NCBI GenBank assembly: GCA_937974275.1
Contig: CALJIF010000086.1
Location: forward strand, 1 to 12,123
DNA: 12,123 nt
Reading direction: 5' to 3'
DNA from: an uncultured Flavobacteriales bacterium
GTDB lineage: Bacteria; Bacteroidota; Bacteroidia; Palsa-965
Under the pieces are notes generated by a model. The model worked only from the letters and a program-made list of their open reading frames with translations. It did not search any database and was not told where the DNA came from. Positions 1 to 6,936 of the stretch are shown here, piece by piece (the stretch's first letter is position 1; the number at the start of each line of letters is the position of its first letter). Both the position numbers and the translations under genes were made by a program.

Positions 1-45
1 AGATTTCCCGTCTTTTTTCTTAGCGGGTTCACACGTTGTTTTATG

Positions 46-53
46 TATTTTTG
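46..53 (+). promoter_or_regulatory. -7 promoter box of the glutaryl-CoA dehydrogenase gene
   Basis: TATTTTTG matches the Bacteroidota -7 consensus TAnnTTTG exactly. No convincing TTTG/TTG -33 element is visible in the short sequence upstream. A transcript starting a few bases downstream would have a leader of about 25-30 nt, A-rich just before the start codon, which is usual in a phylum that rarely uses Shine-Dalgarno pairing. Confidence 0.5.
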
Positions 54-85
54 ACCGCTTCCAAAAAGGCACAAAAATCATATTT

Positions 86-1264
86 ATGGCAACAGACAAC
101 TTTCAAGCACCGGATTACTATCAAATAGACGAATTATTAACCGATGAGCACAAGCTCGTGCGTGATACAGCCCGTGCGTGGGTGAAAAAAGAAATTTCGC
201 CAATCATTGAAGATTACGCTCAGCGTGCTGAGTTCCCAAAACAGATTATAAAAGGTTTGGGCGAAATCGGAGCTTTCGGTCCATACATTCCTGCGGAGTA
301 CGGCGGTCCGGGTTTGGATCAAATTTCTTACGGATTAATCATGCAGGAATTGGAGCGCGGAGATTCCGGAATTCGTTCTACGGCATCTGTGCAAAGTTCA
401 TTGGTAATGTATCCAATTTATGCATTCGGTTCGGAAGAACAGAAGCGCAAGTATTTGCCAAAACTGGCAACCGGCGAAATGATGGGATGCTTTGGTTTAA
501 CGGAGCCGGATTACGGTTCAAACCCAAGTGGTATGATCACTAACTTTAAAGATAAAGGTGATCACGTGGTATTGAACGGTGCTAAAATGTGGATTTCCAA
601 TGCACCATTTGCAGATATCGCTGTGGTATGGGCGAAAAATGAAGAAGGCGTTATCCACGGCATGGTTGTGGAGCGTGGTATGGAAGGATTTACAACTCCT
701 GAAACGCATGGTAAATGGTCGCTTCGTGCATCTTCCACCGGCGAATTGGTTTTCGATAATGTGAAGGTTCCGAAAGAAAATATCTTCCCGGGCGTAAAAG
801 GATTGAAAGGTCCATTGAGCTGCTTAAACTCTGCTCGTTACGGAATTTCATGGGGTGCTTTAGGTGCAGCGATGGATTGTTACGATGTGGCATTGCGCTA
901 TTCACAAGAGCGTATCCAATTTGGCAAACCAATTGGCGCATTCCAATTGCAACAGAAAAAATTGGCGGAGATGATTACCGAAATCACCAAAGCACAATTG
1001 TTATGCTGGAGACTCGGTGTATTGAAAAACGAAAATCGTGCGACTCCTGCACAAATTTCAATGGCGAAGCGTAATAACGTTGACATGGCATTAACCATTG
1101 CACGTAATGCTCGCCAAATGCTGGGTGGTATGGGCATTACAGGAGAATATCCGATTATGCGTCATATGATGAATCTGGAATCGGTTGTGACTTACGAGGG
1201 CACACACGATATCCACTTGTTAATCACAGGTATGGATGTAACCGGATTTAATGCGTTTAATTAA
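86..1264 (+). CDS. gcdH: Glutaryl-CoA dehydrogenase (acyl-CoA dehydrogenase family)
   Basis: This is a 392-residue FAD-dependent acyl-CoA dehydrogenase. It should oxidise and decarboxylate glutaryl-CoA to crotonyl-CoA in lysine/tryptophan breakdown, passing electrons to ETF in the cytoplasm. The assignment to the glutaryl-CoA subgroup, rather than a general acyl-CoA dehydrogenase, rests on blocks that recall human GCDH: GIRSTASVQSSLVMYPIYAF near residues 95-115 (Arg in the position that binds the substrate carboxylate), CFGLTEPDYGSNPSGM near 135-150, ARYGISWGALGAA near 250-262, and TYEGTHDIHLLITG near the C-terminus, with Glu371 as the likely catalytic base. Length is normal for a bacterial enzyme, and nothing is truncated. 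The ATG at 86 follows an A-rich leader (ATATTT before ATG) and a good -7 box. The gene is monocistronic, closed by a strong terminator. It may work with the tryptophan-degrading genes at the right end, but it is not linked to them in an operon. Confidence 0.93.
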   Translation: MATDNFQAPDYYQIDELLTDEHKLVRDTARAWVKKEISPIIEDYAQRAEFPKQIIKGLGEIGAFGPYIPAEYGGPGLDQISYGLIMQELERGDSGIRSTASVQSSLVMYPIYAFGSEEQKRKYLPKLATGEMMGCFGLTEPDYGSNPSGMITNFKDKGDHVVLNGAKMWISNAPFADIAVVWAKNEEGVIHGMVVERGMEGFTTPETHGKWSLRASSTGELVFDNVKVPKENIFPGVKGLKGPLSCLNSARYGISWGALGAAMDCYDVALRYSQERIQFGKPIGAFQLQQKKLAEMITEITKAQLLCWRLGVLKNENRATPAQISMAKRNNVDMALTIARNARQMLGGMGITGEYPIMRHMMNLESVVTYEGTHDIHLLITGMDVTGFNAFN

Positions 1265-1286
1265 GTAAGATCATTTCACTTATTAC

Positions 1287-1315
1287 GGCCCGAATCATAT
1301 GGTTCGGGCCTTTTT
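1287..1315 (+). terminator. Rho-independent terminator after gcdH
   Basis: GGCCCGAA (1287-1294) pairs perfectly with TTCGGGCC (1303-1310) and is followed at once by TTTTT. The 8-nt gap can close further by a C-G and a T-G pair, leaving an ATAT loop. It separates gcdH from the secreted-protein gene. Confidence 0.9.
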
Positions 1316-1349
1316 ATTACACCCCCGTGTACGCTGTTTGGCATAAACC

Positions 1350-1382
1350 TTGCACTATTTGGTGTACCGAAGTGTAACTTTT
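1350..1382 (+). promoter_or_regulatory. Possible promoter of the T9SS cargo gene
   Basis: TTG (1350-1352) lies 22 nt before TAACTTTT (1375-1382), which matches TAnnTTTG at seven of eight positions. The spacing falls within the range reported for Bacteroidota promoters. A second candidate, TATTTG at 1356-1361 with TTTG at 1337-1340, is weaker. Either gives a leader of about 60-85 nt before the ATG at 1449. Confidence 0.3.
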
Positions 1383-1448
1383 CGAAACATTCGTAGTTAT
1401 ACAGGTATAATTCATCTTATTCTCAAGAAGTTTAAAACAACGCGCACC

Positions 1449-2357
1449 ATGAAAAAACAGCACTTCTTGCGTACTCTGGCCCTTCTGCTTCCCGCGGGCT
1501 TCCTGCATTTATATGGTCAGGATTTTGTTAATGGGAGCTTCGAGCAAAACGGGGGCAAATGCCTGCTGAACGCTTCGAGTCAAGTATTTAATGCCAACAT
1601 GAAAGGCGTTTATTCGCACGGTGATAATCGCAAACCGGATATCATGGGCAATACCTGCGACCACGGTTCCGCTCAGGATGGGAATTGGTTTATCGGTTTA
1701 GCATCCAACATATCAGGCGAAATCCGCAGCGAATCGGTAAACCTGCTTTTGAGCAGCGCACTGCAGGCGAACAAACAATACGCACTCAGCTTTTATACCA
1801 GAAGCCGCGGGTTGGCACCTAATCTGGAAATTGGTGTAAGTTCCAGCGATAGCGCTGTTGGTGTCAACGTCTACACTGTTGCGGCAGAACAAGTAACCGG
1901 GGAATGGAAATTGATTACACTCCGATTCACTGCTCCAGTTTCCGGTAAATACATATCTGTTAAAGCCGTCAACAATAAACATCACAACTCCGGGGTGTGG
2001 TTGGATCATTTCCAATTGCGTCAGGTATTTCAAACTGATGATGCAGTTGTAGTAATGCCCGCTCCGAAAATTGCTAAAAAGCAAAACGAAGAAATGATTA
2101 CCAAAACAACCGGTGCCCAACCGGAATTTTATCCGAATCCTAGTGCCGGTACTTTTAAAATTAATGCGGAAGGTCAGGACATCATCAGCATGACGGTCTT
2201 TAATATGCTGGGAGAATCCGTATACAGTTTTGAAGCTGTGAACAACCAGCCGGCGCCGGAAGTGATTGATCTTAACGAACAACAACCGGGTATGTATTTC
2301 GTAGAATTAGCAACCCCTACCGGGAAAGTAACTAAACGATTAATTGTGTCGCGGTAA
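1449..2357 (+). CDS. Secreted T9SS cargo protein with jelly-roll-like N-terminal region
   Basis: A 302-residue exported protein of unknown specific function. The chosen ATG (1449) begins a clear signal peptide (MKKQHFLRTLALLLPAGF, cut near residues 23-24 before DFVNGSFE). An in-frame ATG at 1350 would put 33 non-signal-like residues in front and is unlikely. Residues about 24-190 look like a single beta-sandwich of the carbohydrate-binding/discoidin-like type: an opening NGSFE motif, QDGNWFIGLA, an LSFYTRS strand, and a closing SGVWLDHFQL strand. A charged linker at about 200-220 leads to a type A T9SS sorting domain from about residue 224 (FYPNPSAGTF, then a VFNMLGE core, a PGMYFVE strand and a terminal KRLIVSR). 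Such domains direct export through the type IX system and usually attachment to surface lipopolysaccharide. No catalytic motif is visible, so ligand binding or adhesion is the likely role. It is a single-gene unit with a terminator behind it. Confidence 0.8.
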   Translation: MKKQHFLRTLALLLPAGFLHLYGQDFVNGSFEQNGGKCLLNASSQVFNANMKGVYSHGDNRKPDIMGNTCDHGSAQDGNWFIGLASNISGEIRSESVNLLLSSALQANKQYALSFYTRSRGLAPNLEIGVSSSDSAVGVNVYTVAAEQVTGEWKLITLRFTAPVSGKYISVKAVNNKHHNSGVWLDHFQLRQVFQTDDAVVVMPAPKIAKKQNEEMITKTTGAQPEFYPNPSAGTFKINAEGQDIISMTVFNMLGESVYSFEAVNNQPAPEVIDLNEQQPGMYFVELATPTGKVTKRLIVSR

Positions 2358-2379
2358 TTCTAACTGCGATTGGTGTGCG

Positions 2380-2412
2380 ACCCCGTGAAGTAACTATTTC
2401 ACGGGGTTTTTT
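2380..2412 (+). terminator. Rho-independent terminator after the T9SS cargo gene
   Basis: CCCCGTGAA (2381-2389) pairs perfectly with TTCACGGGG (2398-2406) around an 8-nt loop. A2380-T2407 extends the stem, and TTTTTT follows. It isolates the cargo gene from the sigma-factor operon. Confidence 0.9.
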
Positions 2413-2465
2413 ATGTCTGTAAAATAAATAATGCAACTTGTGTGACTTTTGACGCCGTGCCGGTA

Positions 2466-2473
2466 TATGCTTG
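2466..2473 (+). promoter_or_regulatory. Possible -7 box of the sigma-factor operon
   Basis: TATGCTTG matches TAnnTTTG at seven of eight positions. TTTTG stands at 2447-2451, only 14 nt upstream, which is shorter than usual. If the operon is read by its own ECF sigma factor, the true promoter would not follow the housekeeping consensus, so this call is weak. Confidence 0.25.
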
Positions 2474-2518
2474 TAAAGAAGCCCACCGATCATGTACGTC
2501 ATCGCAAAAGACATATTT

Positions 2519-3091
2519 ATGAACACAGACAGCAAGTACCACCTGACTCGTGAGCAGATCACGGCAGAAGAACGGGAAATTGCTGCGGCACAAAAAGACC
2601 CGCGACAATTTAAACCGTTGTATGAAAGATATTACGAGCGTGTGCTGCGCTTTGTATACGGACGCGTAACTTCTAAAGAAGAAGCGTATGATATCACGCA
2701 GCAAGTGTTTCTGGCAGCTATTGAAAATCTACCGAAATACAAATCTGTCGGTGTGCCGTTTAACGCATGGCTATTTCGTGTCGCAAGCAACGAATTGGGA
2801 AAATACTACCGCAAGAACAATGTTCGACAGTCCATCAGCATCGACGACACTCAGGTTGCAGATGTGCTATTGGAAATGGGAGAAGAAAATTCTGCTGCAA
2901 CAGATGCGCGCTTGATGAAAGCCATTCAACAACTTGAACAAGAAGAAGCCGATTTACTACAGATGCGTTTCTTCGACAAAGTACCATTCAAAGACCTGGC
3001 CGACATGCTGGGAATAACTGAAACCGCAGCGAAAGCTCGGGTATACCGACTACTGGAAAAACTTAAAGGGATTATTAACGCTTTATCATAA
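2519..3091 (+). CDS. ECF-type RNA polymerase sigma factor
   Basis: With the start at 2519 the protein has 190 residues, typical of an ECF (group 4) sigma factor with only regions 2 and 4. Region 2 covers about residues 30-100, including YDITQQVFLAAIENLPKY (core-binding helix and -10 contact segment) and FNAWLFRVASNELGKYYR. A variable acidic linker follows at about 103-135. Region 4 covers about 138-186, with an EEADLLQMRFFDKVPFKDLA segment and the helix-turn-helix ADMLGITETAAKARVYRLLE. An in-frame ATG at 2492 would add nine residues. I prefer 2519 because its ATATTT-ATG leader is like that of gcdH and leaves room for a leader behind the possible -7 box. It is the first gene of a tight operon, with 5 nt to the next gene, the usual place for a membrane-bound anti-sigma factor. 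The regulon cannot be read from the sequence. Confidence 0.92.
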   Translation: MNTDSKYHLTREQITAEEREIAAAQKDPRQFKPLYERYYERVLRFVYGRVTSKEEAYDITQQVFLAAIENLPKYKSVGVPFNAWLFRVASNELGKYYRKNNVRQSISIDDTQVADVLLEMGEENSAATDARLMKAIQQLEQEEADLLQMRFFDKVPFKDLADMLGITETAAKARVYRLLEKLKGIINALS

Positions 3092-3096
3092 ACGTC

Positions 3097-4683
3097 ATGG
3101 ACAAGTATAATATTCAGCGCAACAAAGAAAAGCTCACGGATGCCGACATTGCGAAAGGCAAAGATTTCGAAGCTTTAATGAATGCACGAGGTGGCGCTTC
3201 TAAACCGTTTTATAAAAAGCCCGGATTTTACGGAATTGTAGCGGTAACAGGAGTGATGCTGGTTGTAGGTGGTTATTTCTTATCTGATTCCTCTACTACT
3301 CCAACTTCCACCGCACCATTTGTTGCACCTCCAATTGCCGGTGTCGATATCGCAGACACCACGTGGAGTGTTAATGCAGGAAGCGGACAAGATTTTATTT
3401 ACGCAACGGGAAGTGTTGTTCGTATTCCGGCCAATGCCTTTACAGATAGCACAGGAAAAGTAGTAGACGGTCCTGTTGAAATTCGCTACCGTGAGTTTCA
3501 CGATCCGGCATCCATCTTCATTGCAGGAATTCCAATGACCTATGATTCCGCCGGGCAGCAGTATCATTTCGAATCTGCGGGTATGCTGGAAATTACAGCG
3601 TGGCAAAATGGGCATCCATTGAAAACCAATCCTGCTGCACCCATTCGCGTTGCTATGGCATCGAATACACCGGAAGATAAATTCAATATCTATTATCTCG
3701 ACACGGTGAAGAAGAATTGGAGTTTTATCAAGAAAGATGATCCGATCGTAATTCGACTGGCAGCAGATACCACTTCTTCAGAAGCCGGCACCGCTGCATC
3801 GACACCAAAGGAACCCATCAAGCCTGTAAAAGCTGATGCCAAGAAACCCGGCTTTGCTATCGCGTACAATCCTGCGGAATTTCCCGAATTGAATGCGTAT
3901 AAAGGCGTGCGTTTTGAGGTAGATGAAAGCAAAACACCATACAATCGTGCCGACTCTAAAATACAATGGGAAGACGTGAACATCACCCGTAACCCTGATG
4001 GCGCAACATATACTGTGGTATTTACCAAAGATGAAAAGGAAGCGCGTTATGTAACTTATGCCGCTGTTGATGGTGCGAACTATGCTGCAGCTATGCAAGC
4101 TTTCGATGCTAAATATGCCGAGTACCAAGCTTCACTAAAAGCAAAAGAAGAGGCCGCTAACAACCAAAGTCAACGAATGCAGTTGATCGTTGAAGAGCAA
4201 GACCGTCATCGTATGTGGGTGAATGATACACTGGCAGCACGAGCAATGGCCATTCGCGCAGCACGTGGCATGAATAACGAAACTGAAGGAATGATCATGC
4301 GTGAGTTTATGCTGGAAAATTTCGGAGTTTGGAATTCCGATTGTCCAAGTTCGTTACCTGAAGGTGCCGAAATATTTGCAACATTGAAGGACAGCCGTAA
4401 TAATAAGCCATTGCAAGTGGACAAAGTATATCTGGTAGAACGCGGACGTAATGCTATATTTACGTATTACACTGCGGCGCTCAAGGAATTTAAGTTTAAT
4501 CCGGACAGTGAAAATATGTTGTGGGCTATTACTCCGGACGGGTTTCTTGCTATCTACAGTGCAGATGATTTTAAAACGATAAATACTTCCAAGAAGAATG
4601 TTACGTTAACCATGCAAGTAACTTCCACCAAAGTTAAAACTCCTGCAGAAGCACGTTCTGCACTCGGCATTAACCCAACCTGA
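3097..4683 (+). CDS. Single-pass membrane protein, candidate atypical anti-sigma factor or sensor
   Basis: A 528-residue protein of a family I recognise only as Bacteroidota-specific. Topology: a charged cytoplasmic tail of about 43 residues (MDKYNIQRNKEKLTDADIAK and on), one membrane helix at about 44-63, a Ser/Thr/Pro-rich linker at about 64-82, then a large exported region. The first exported domain, about 88-200, has GSVVRIPANAF, VDGPVEIRYREF and FESAGMLEITAW. This recalls ZU5-like beta-sandwiches, but that is a resemblance, not a verified match. A Pro/Lys-rich linker lies at about 228-250 and a second folded region at about 250-325. A long Ala/Glu/Gln-rich helical stretch (about 327-395) is probably a coiled coil. 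A final domain begins near FGVWNSDCPSSLPEG. The gene lies 5 nt after the sigma gene and 8 nt before the GldM-like gene, so all three are very likely co-transcribed. Position and topology fit an anti-sigma factor, but the tail is short and lacks the HxxxCxxC zinc motif. The anti-sigma role is inference. Confidence 0.72.
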   Translation: MDKYNIQRNKEKLTDADIAKGKDFEALMNARGGASKPFYKKPGFYGIVAVTGVMLVVGGYFLSDSSTTPTSTAPFVAPPIAGVDIADTTWSVNAGSGQDFIYATGSVVRIPANAFTDSTGKVVDGPVEIRYREFHDPASIFIAGIPMTYDSAGQQYHFESAGMLEITAWQNGHPLKTNPAAPIRVAMASNTPEDKFNIYYLDTVKKNWSFIKKDDPIVIRLAADTTSSEAGTAASTPKEPIKPVKADAKKPGFAIAYNPAEFPELNAYKGVRFEVDESKTPYNRADSKIQWEDVNITRNPDGATYTVVFTKDEKEARYVTYAAVDGANYAAAMQAFDAKYAEYQASLKAKEEAANNQSQRMQLIVEEQDRHRMWVNDTLAARAMAIRAARGMNNETEGMIMREFMLENFGVWNSDCPSSLPEGAEIFATLKDSRNNKPLQVDKVYLVERGRNAIFTYYTAALKEFKFNPDSENMLWAITPDGFLAIYSADDFKTINTSKKNVTLTMQVTSTKVKTPAEARSALGINPT

Positions 4684-4691
4684 TTGTCATT

Positions 4692-5384
4692 ATGAGATTA
4701 CTCCCATTGACCTTATTATTCTTGCTGTGTTCATTACAATTATGGGCACAGCAAGACACATTTATAGTTCGTTCCACGCCTACCGCCGTTCGTGTCATTC
4801 CTGATCGCTCGTTTTTGTATCTCAACGAAAATGAAAATGTTCAGATCATCTATAAAGGCAAAAACAGGGTGAGTCGTGTGGAATTGCGAGGCGGTACTGC
4901 AACAAAAAAAGATTCCTTGTACGTATTGAATGCCACAACAGGCGCAGAAGCAGTGCTTGTTGTTTACGAGAAATTAAAAAACGGTACAGAGAAAATCGCA
5001 TTCAGCAAAACATATAAACTGTACGGACGCGAAACGCCGCGATTGTATCTGGATGGTGTTGCCAACGATTCGGTTGCCGATAAATTCCGAATCATAGCCT
5101 TAGGAAATGTACAAGCCAAACAGAAATACGGGAACGATCCGTATGTGGTGGTTTCATTCAAGTTGTACATAAGAAGCACCACAGGATTCGATACATTAAG
5201 CACCAAAGGCTCCAAACTCACTCCGGCCATGAAACAAAAAATTGATGCGCTGGATGTGAAGAAAAACGGCGGTATGCTGATGTTTGAAGAAATAAAAGCA
5301 ATGGATCCTAAAGGCAATATTATTGATTTGCCTCCGCTGAGAATTTTTCTGCAAGACCCGAAAAACATGAAATTCGGGCTGTAG
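4692..5384 (+). CDS. Periplasmic protein resembling GldM C-terminal domains D3-D4
   Basis: A 230-residue exported protein. Residues 1-19/20 form a signal peptide (MRLLPLTLLFLLCSLQLWAQ) with no lipobox Cys. Residues about 25-112 resemble the third Ig-like domain of GldM (a PDRSFLYLNENENVQIIY opening, then SRVELRGGTATKKDSLYVL). Residues about 115-222 resemble the GldM C-terminal domain: PRLYLDGV, YVVVSFKLYIRSTTGFDTLS, then GSKLTPAMKQKIDAL, GMLMFEEIKAMDPKGNI and LPPLRIFL. GldM/PorM is the inner-membrane-anchored rod of the T9SS and gliding motor, spanning the periplasm through four domains. This protein lacks the membrane anchor and the first two domains, so it is not GldM itself. It follows the membrane-protein gene by 8 nt. 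A plausible role is binding the partner that GldM D4 normally contacts, or reporting its state to the sigma/membrane-protein pair. That role is inferred; the family resemblance comes from pattern recognition. Confidence 0.68.
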   Translation: MRLLPLTLLFLLCSLQLWAQQDTFIVRSTPTAVRVIPDRSFLYLNENENVQIIYKGKNRVSRVELRGGTATKKDSLYVLNATTGAEAVLVVYEKLKNGTEKIAFSKTYKLYGRETPRLYLDGVANDSVADKFRIIALGNVQAKQKYGNDPYVVVSFKLYIRSTTGFDTLSTKGSKLTPAMKQKIDALDVKKNGGMLMFEEIKAMDPKGNIIDLPPLRIFLQDPKNMKFGL

Positions 5385-5434
5385 ATAGCGCTGTTAAATG
5401 ATGTTAACCCCACAACTTCAACCGCAGTACGACG

Positions 5435-5442
5435 TAATTTTG
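5435..5442 (+). promoter_or_regulatory. -7 promoter box abutting the histidine kinase start codon
   Basis: TAATTTTG is an exact TAnnTTTG match ending 4 nt before the ATG at 5447 (spacer GGTA). Transcription would begin at or next to the A of the start codon, giving a leaderless mRNA. The start cannot be moved far downstream, because the first membrane helix begins within about ten residues of this Met and the next Met is near residue 48. No clear -33 TTG is present upstream. Confidence 0.55.
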
Positions 5443-5446
5443 GGTA

Positions 5447-6925
5447 ATGCGAATTGCGTCACCTAAACTTATTGCTTTTCTAGCCGGCTTTGCGTTGGTC
5501 GGATTATCCGTTATTCAATACTATTGGATCAAAGGTGCTATTGACCAAAAGCATGAACATTTCGAGCAAGACGTTCGAGAAGCATTGATGCAAGTATCAC
5601 GCAAGTACAATCGTCATTTGGCTTCGCTGCGCATGAGTAAGATGATGCCGCATCACAGTCAGATGGCGCACCATGAACCACATTTTGGAACTGAACTAAA
5701 ATTTGCCAAAAATCCTGTTCCGGGCAATGGCAACTTCAGCCTTAAGATCACCAACAGCACCGGCGACTCTGTCTCTTTCGAGTCAACCGCAAAAACAGCA
5801 GGAATGTTGTCCAGAGTTTCTTCCGTATTGTTCGATCATCTGGTGCGCATGAATTTATACGGCGATCATATGACTGCCGTAGATACCATTTTAGTGGACT
5901 CCTTACTTCGAAATGAACTGGTGAGTCGCGGCATCAGCACACATTATACGTACGCGATTTTGAATACTCCGGTTTGCGTGTTCAACTCTGATGGAAGTTC
6001 CGGATCTGCTGAAAGCGACAGTCTATTGTGCAGCAAATACCGAGTACGTTTAACTCCGGATGATTTTTTCGCGCAGCCTCGTGTGCTATCCATTTATTTC
6101 CCGAACGAAAAAGCATTTATTCTCCGTTCAACGTGGGGAATGCTCTCCGTTTCCGTTTTGTTTATTCTGTTCATCATCTTCTTGTTTTACTATAGCATCA
6201 ATACGATCTATCGCCAGAAGAAATTGGGGGAAATTAAAAATGATTTCATCAGCAACATGACGCACGAGTTGAAAACTCCTATCTCTACTATTTCTCTCGC
6301 GTGTGAAGTGCTTGGTGATGACAGTATCGAAAAAACACCTGAACGCACACATCGTTATATCTCCATGATTAAAGATGAAAACAAGCGACTGGGAATTCTT
6401 GTAGAGAATGTTTTACAAACTGCTATTCTGGACAAAGGCAACTTCAAATTAAAACCTGTACAAGTTGATTTGCATGATATGATCATGAAATCAGTAGATG
6501 GCATTCAGTTGGCAGTGGACAAGAAAGAAGGCAAAATCACAACAGATTTACAAGCCACTCGTTTTGTAATTCATGCCGATAAAACGCATTTACAAAATGT
6601 GATCTACAACCTGTTGGACAATGCGTTGAAATACACTCCCGGACAACCTATTCTGCAAATTGCAACGCGCAATCACGGAGATGGTGTGGTGTTTGAAGTG
6701 AAAGATAATGGCGTTGGTATTCATCGTGATAACCACAAAAAAATATTTGAAAAATTATACCGCGTTCCAACCGGAAATATTCATGACGTAAAAGGTTACG
6801 GACTTGGACTGAATTATGTTAAAGCCATTGTGGAGAAGCATGGCGGGCAAGTTTGGTTGGAAAGCGAATTGAATAACGGCAGTCGTTTCTTTGTGTATTT
6901 GCCGACACATCCCACGCATCAATAA
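5447..6925 (+). CDS. rprX: Two-component sensor histidine kinase, RprX-like
   Basis: A 492-residue inner-membrane sensor kinase. Membrane helix 1 is at about residues 8-28, a periplasmic sensor domain at about 29-228, and helix 2 at about 230-252 (WGMLSVSVLFILFIIFLFYY). The dimerisation domain follows directly, with no obvious HAMP segment. The H box is FISNMTHELKTPIS with His273 as phosphoacceptor. The ATP-binding domain has an N box (NVIYNLLDNALKYTP, Asn392), a G1 box (DNGVGIH, Asp420) and a G2 box (GYGLGL, from Gly450). All catalytic motifs are intact. The sensor has a striking His/Met cluster at about 66-79, which might bind metal. The response-regulator gene starts 11 nt downstream, so the two form an operon. 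The partner's strong RprY likeness supports the RprX label; the sensor domain itself is too divergent to name by eye. The gene begins 62 nt after the sigma operon, with its own -7 box and apparently no leader. Confidence 0.85.
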   Translation: MRIASPKLIAFLAGFALVGLSVIQYYWIKGAIDQKHEHFEQDVREALMQVSRKYNRHLASLRMSKMMPHHSQMAHHEPHFGTELKFAKNPVPGNGNFSLKITNSTGDSVSFESTAKTAGMLSRVSSVLFDHLVRMNLYGDHMTAVDTILVDSLLRNELVSRGISTHYTYAILNTPVCVFNSDGSSGSAESDSLLCSKYRVRLTPDDFFAQPRVLSIYFPNEKAFILRSTWGMLSVSVLFILFIIFLFYYSINTIYRQKKLGEIKNDFISNMTHELKTPISTISLACEVLGDDSIEKTPERTHRYISMIKDENKRLGILVENVLQTAILDKGNFKLKPVQVDLHDMIMKSVDGIQLAVDKKEGKITTDLQATRFVIHADKTHLQNVIYNLLDNALKYTPGQPILQIATRNHGDGVVFEVKDNGVGIHRDNHKKIFEKLYRVPTGNIHDVKGYGLGLNYVKAIVEKHGGQVWLESELNNGSRFFVYLPTHPTHQ

Positions 6926-6936
6926 ATCAAACTATC

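Noticed and set aside
7..27. CCCG...CGGG pairing near the left edge
   Set aside because: A 4-bp stem with a 13-nt T-rich loop; likely chance, and no upstream gene is visible to assign it to.
1350..1448. Longer form of the T9SS cargo protein starting at the ATG at 1350
   Set aside because: The extra 33 residues are not signal-like and would bury the clear signal peptide that starts at 1449; the stretch also overlaps promoter-like sequence.
1713..2285. 190-codon open frame on the minus strand
   Set aside because: It lies entirely inside the T9SS cargo gene; the protein has no recognisable domain and no promoter or terminator fits it. A shadow of the real frame.
4964..5413. 149-codon open frame on the minus strand
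   Set aside because: Antisense to the GldM-like gene, which has a signal peptide and recognisable domains; no independent support.
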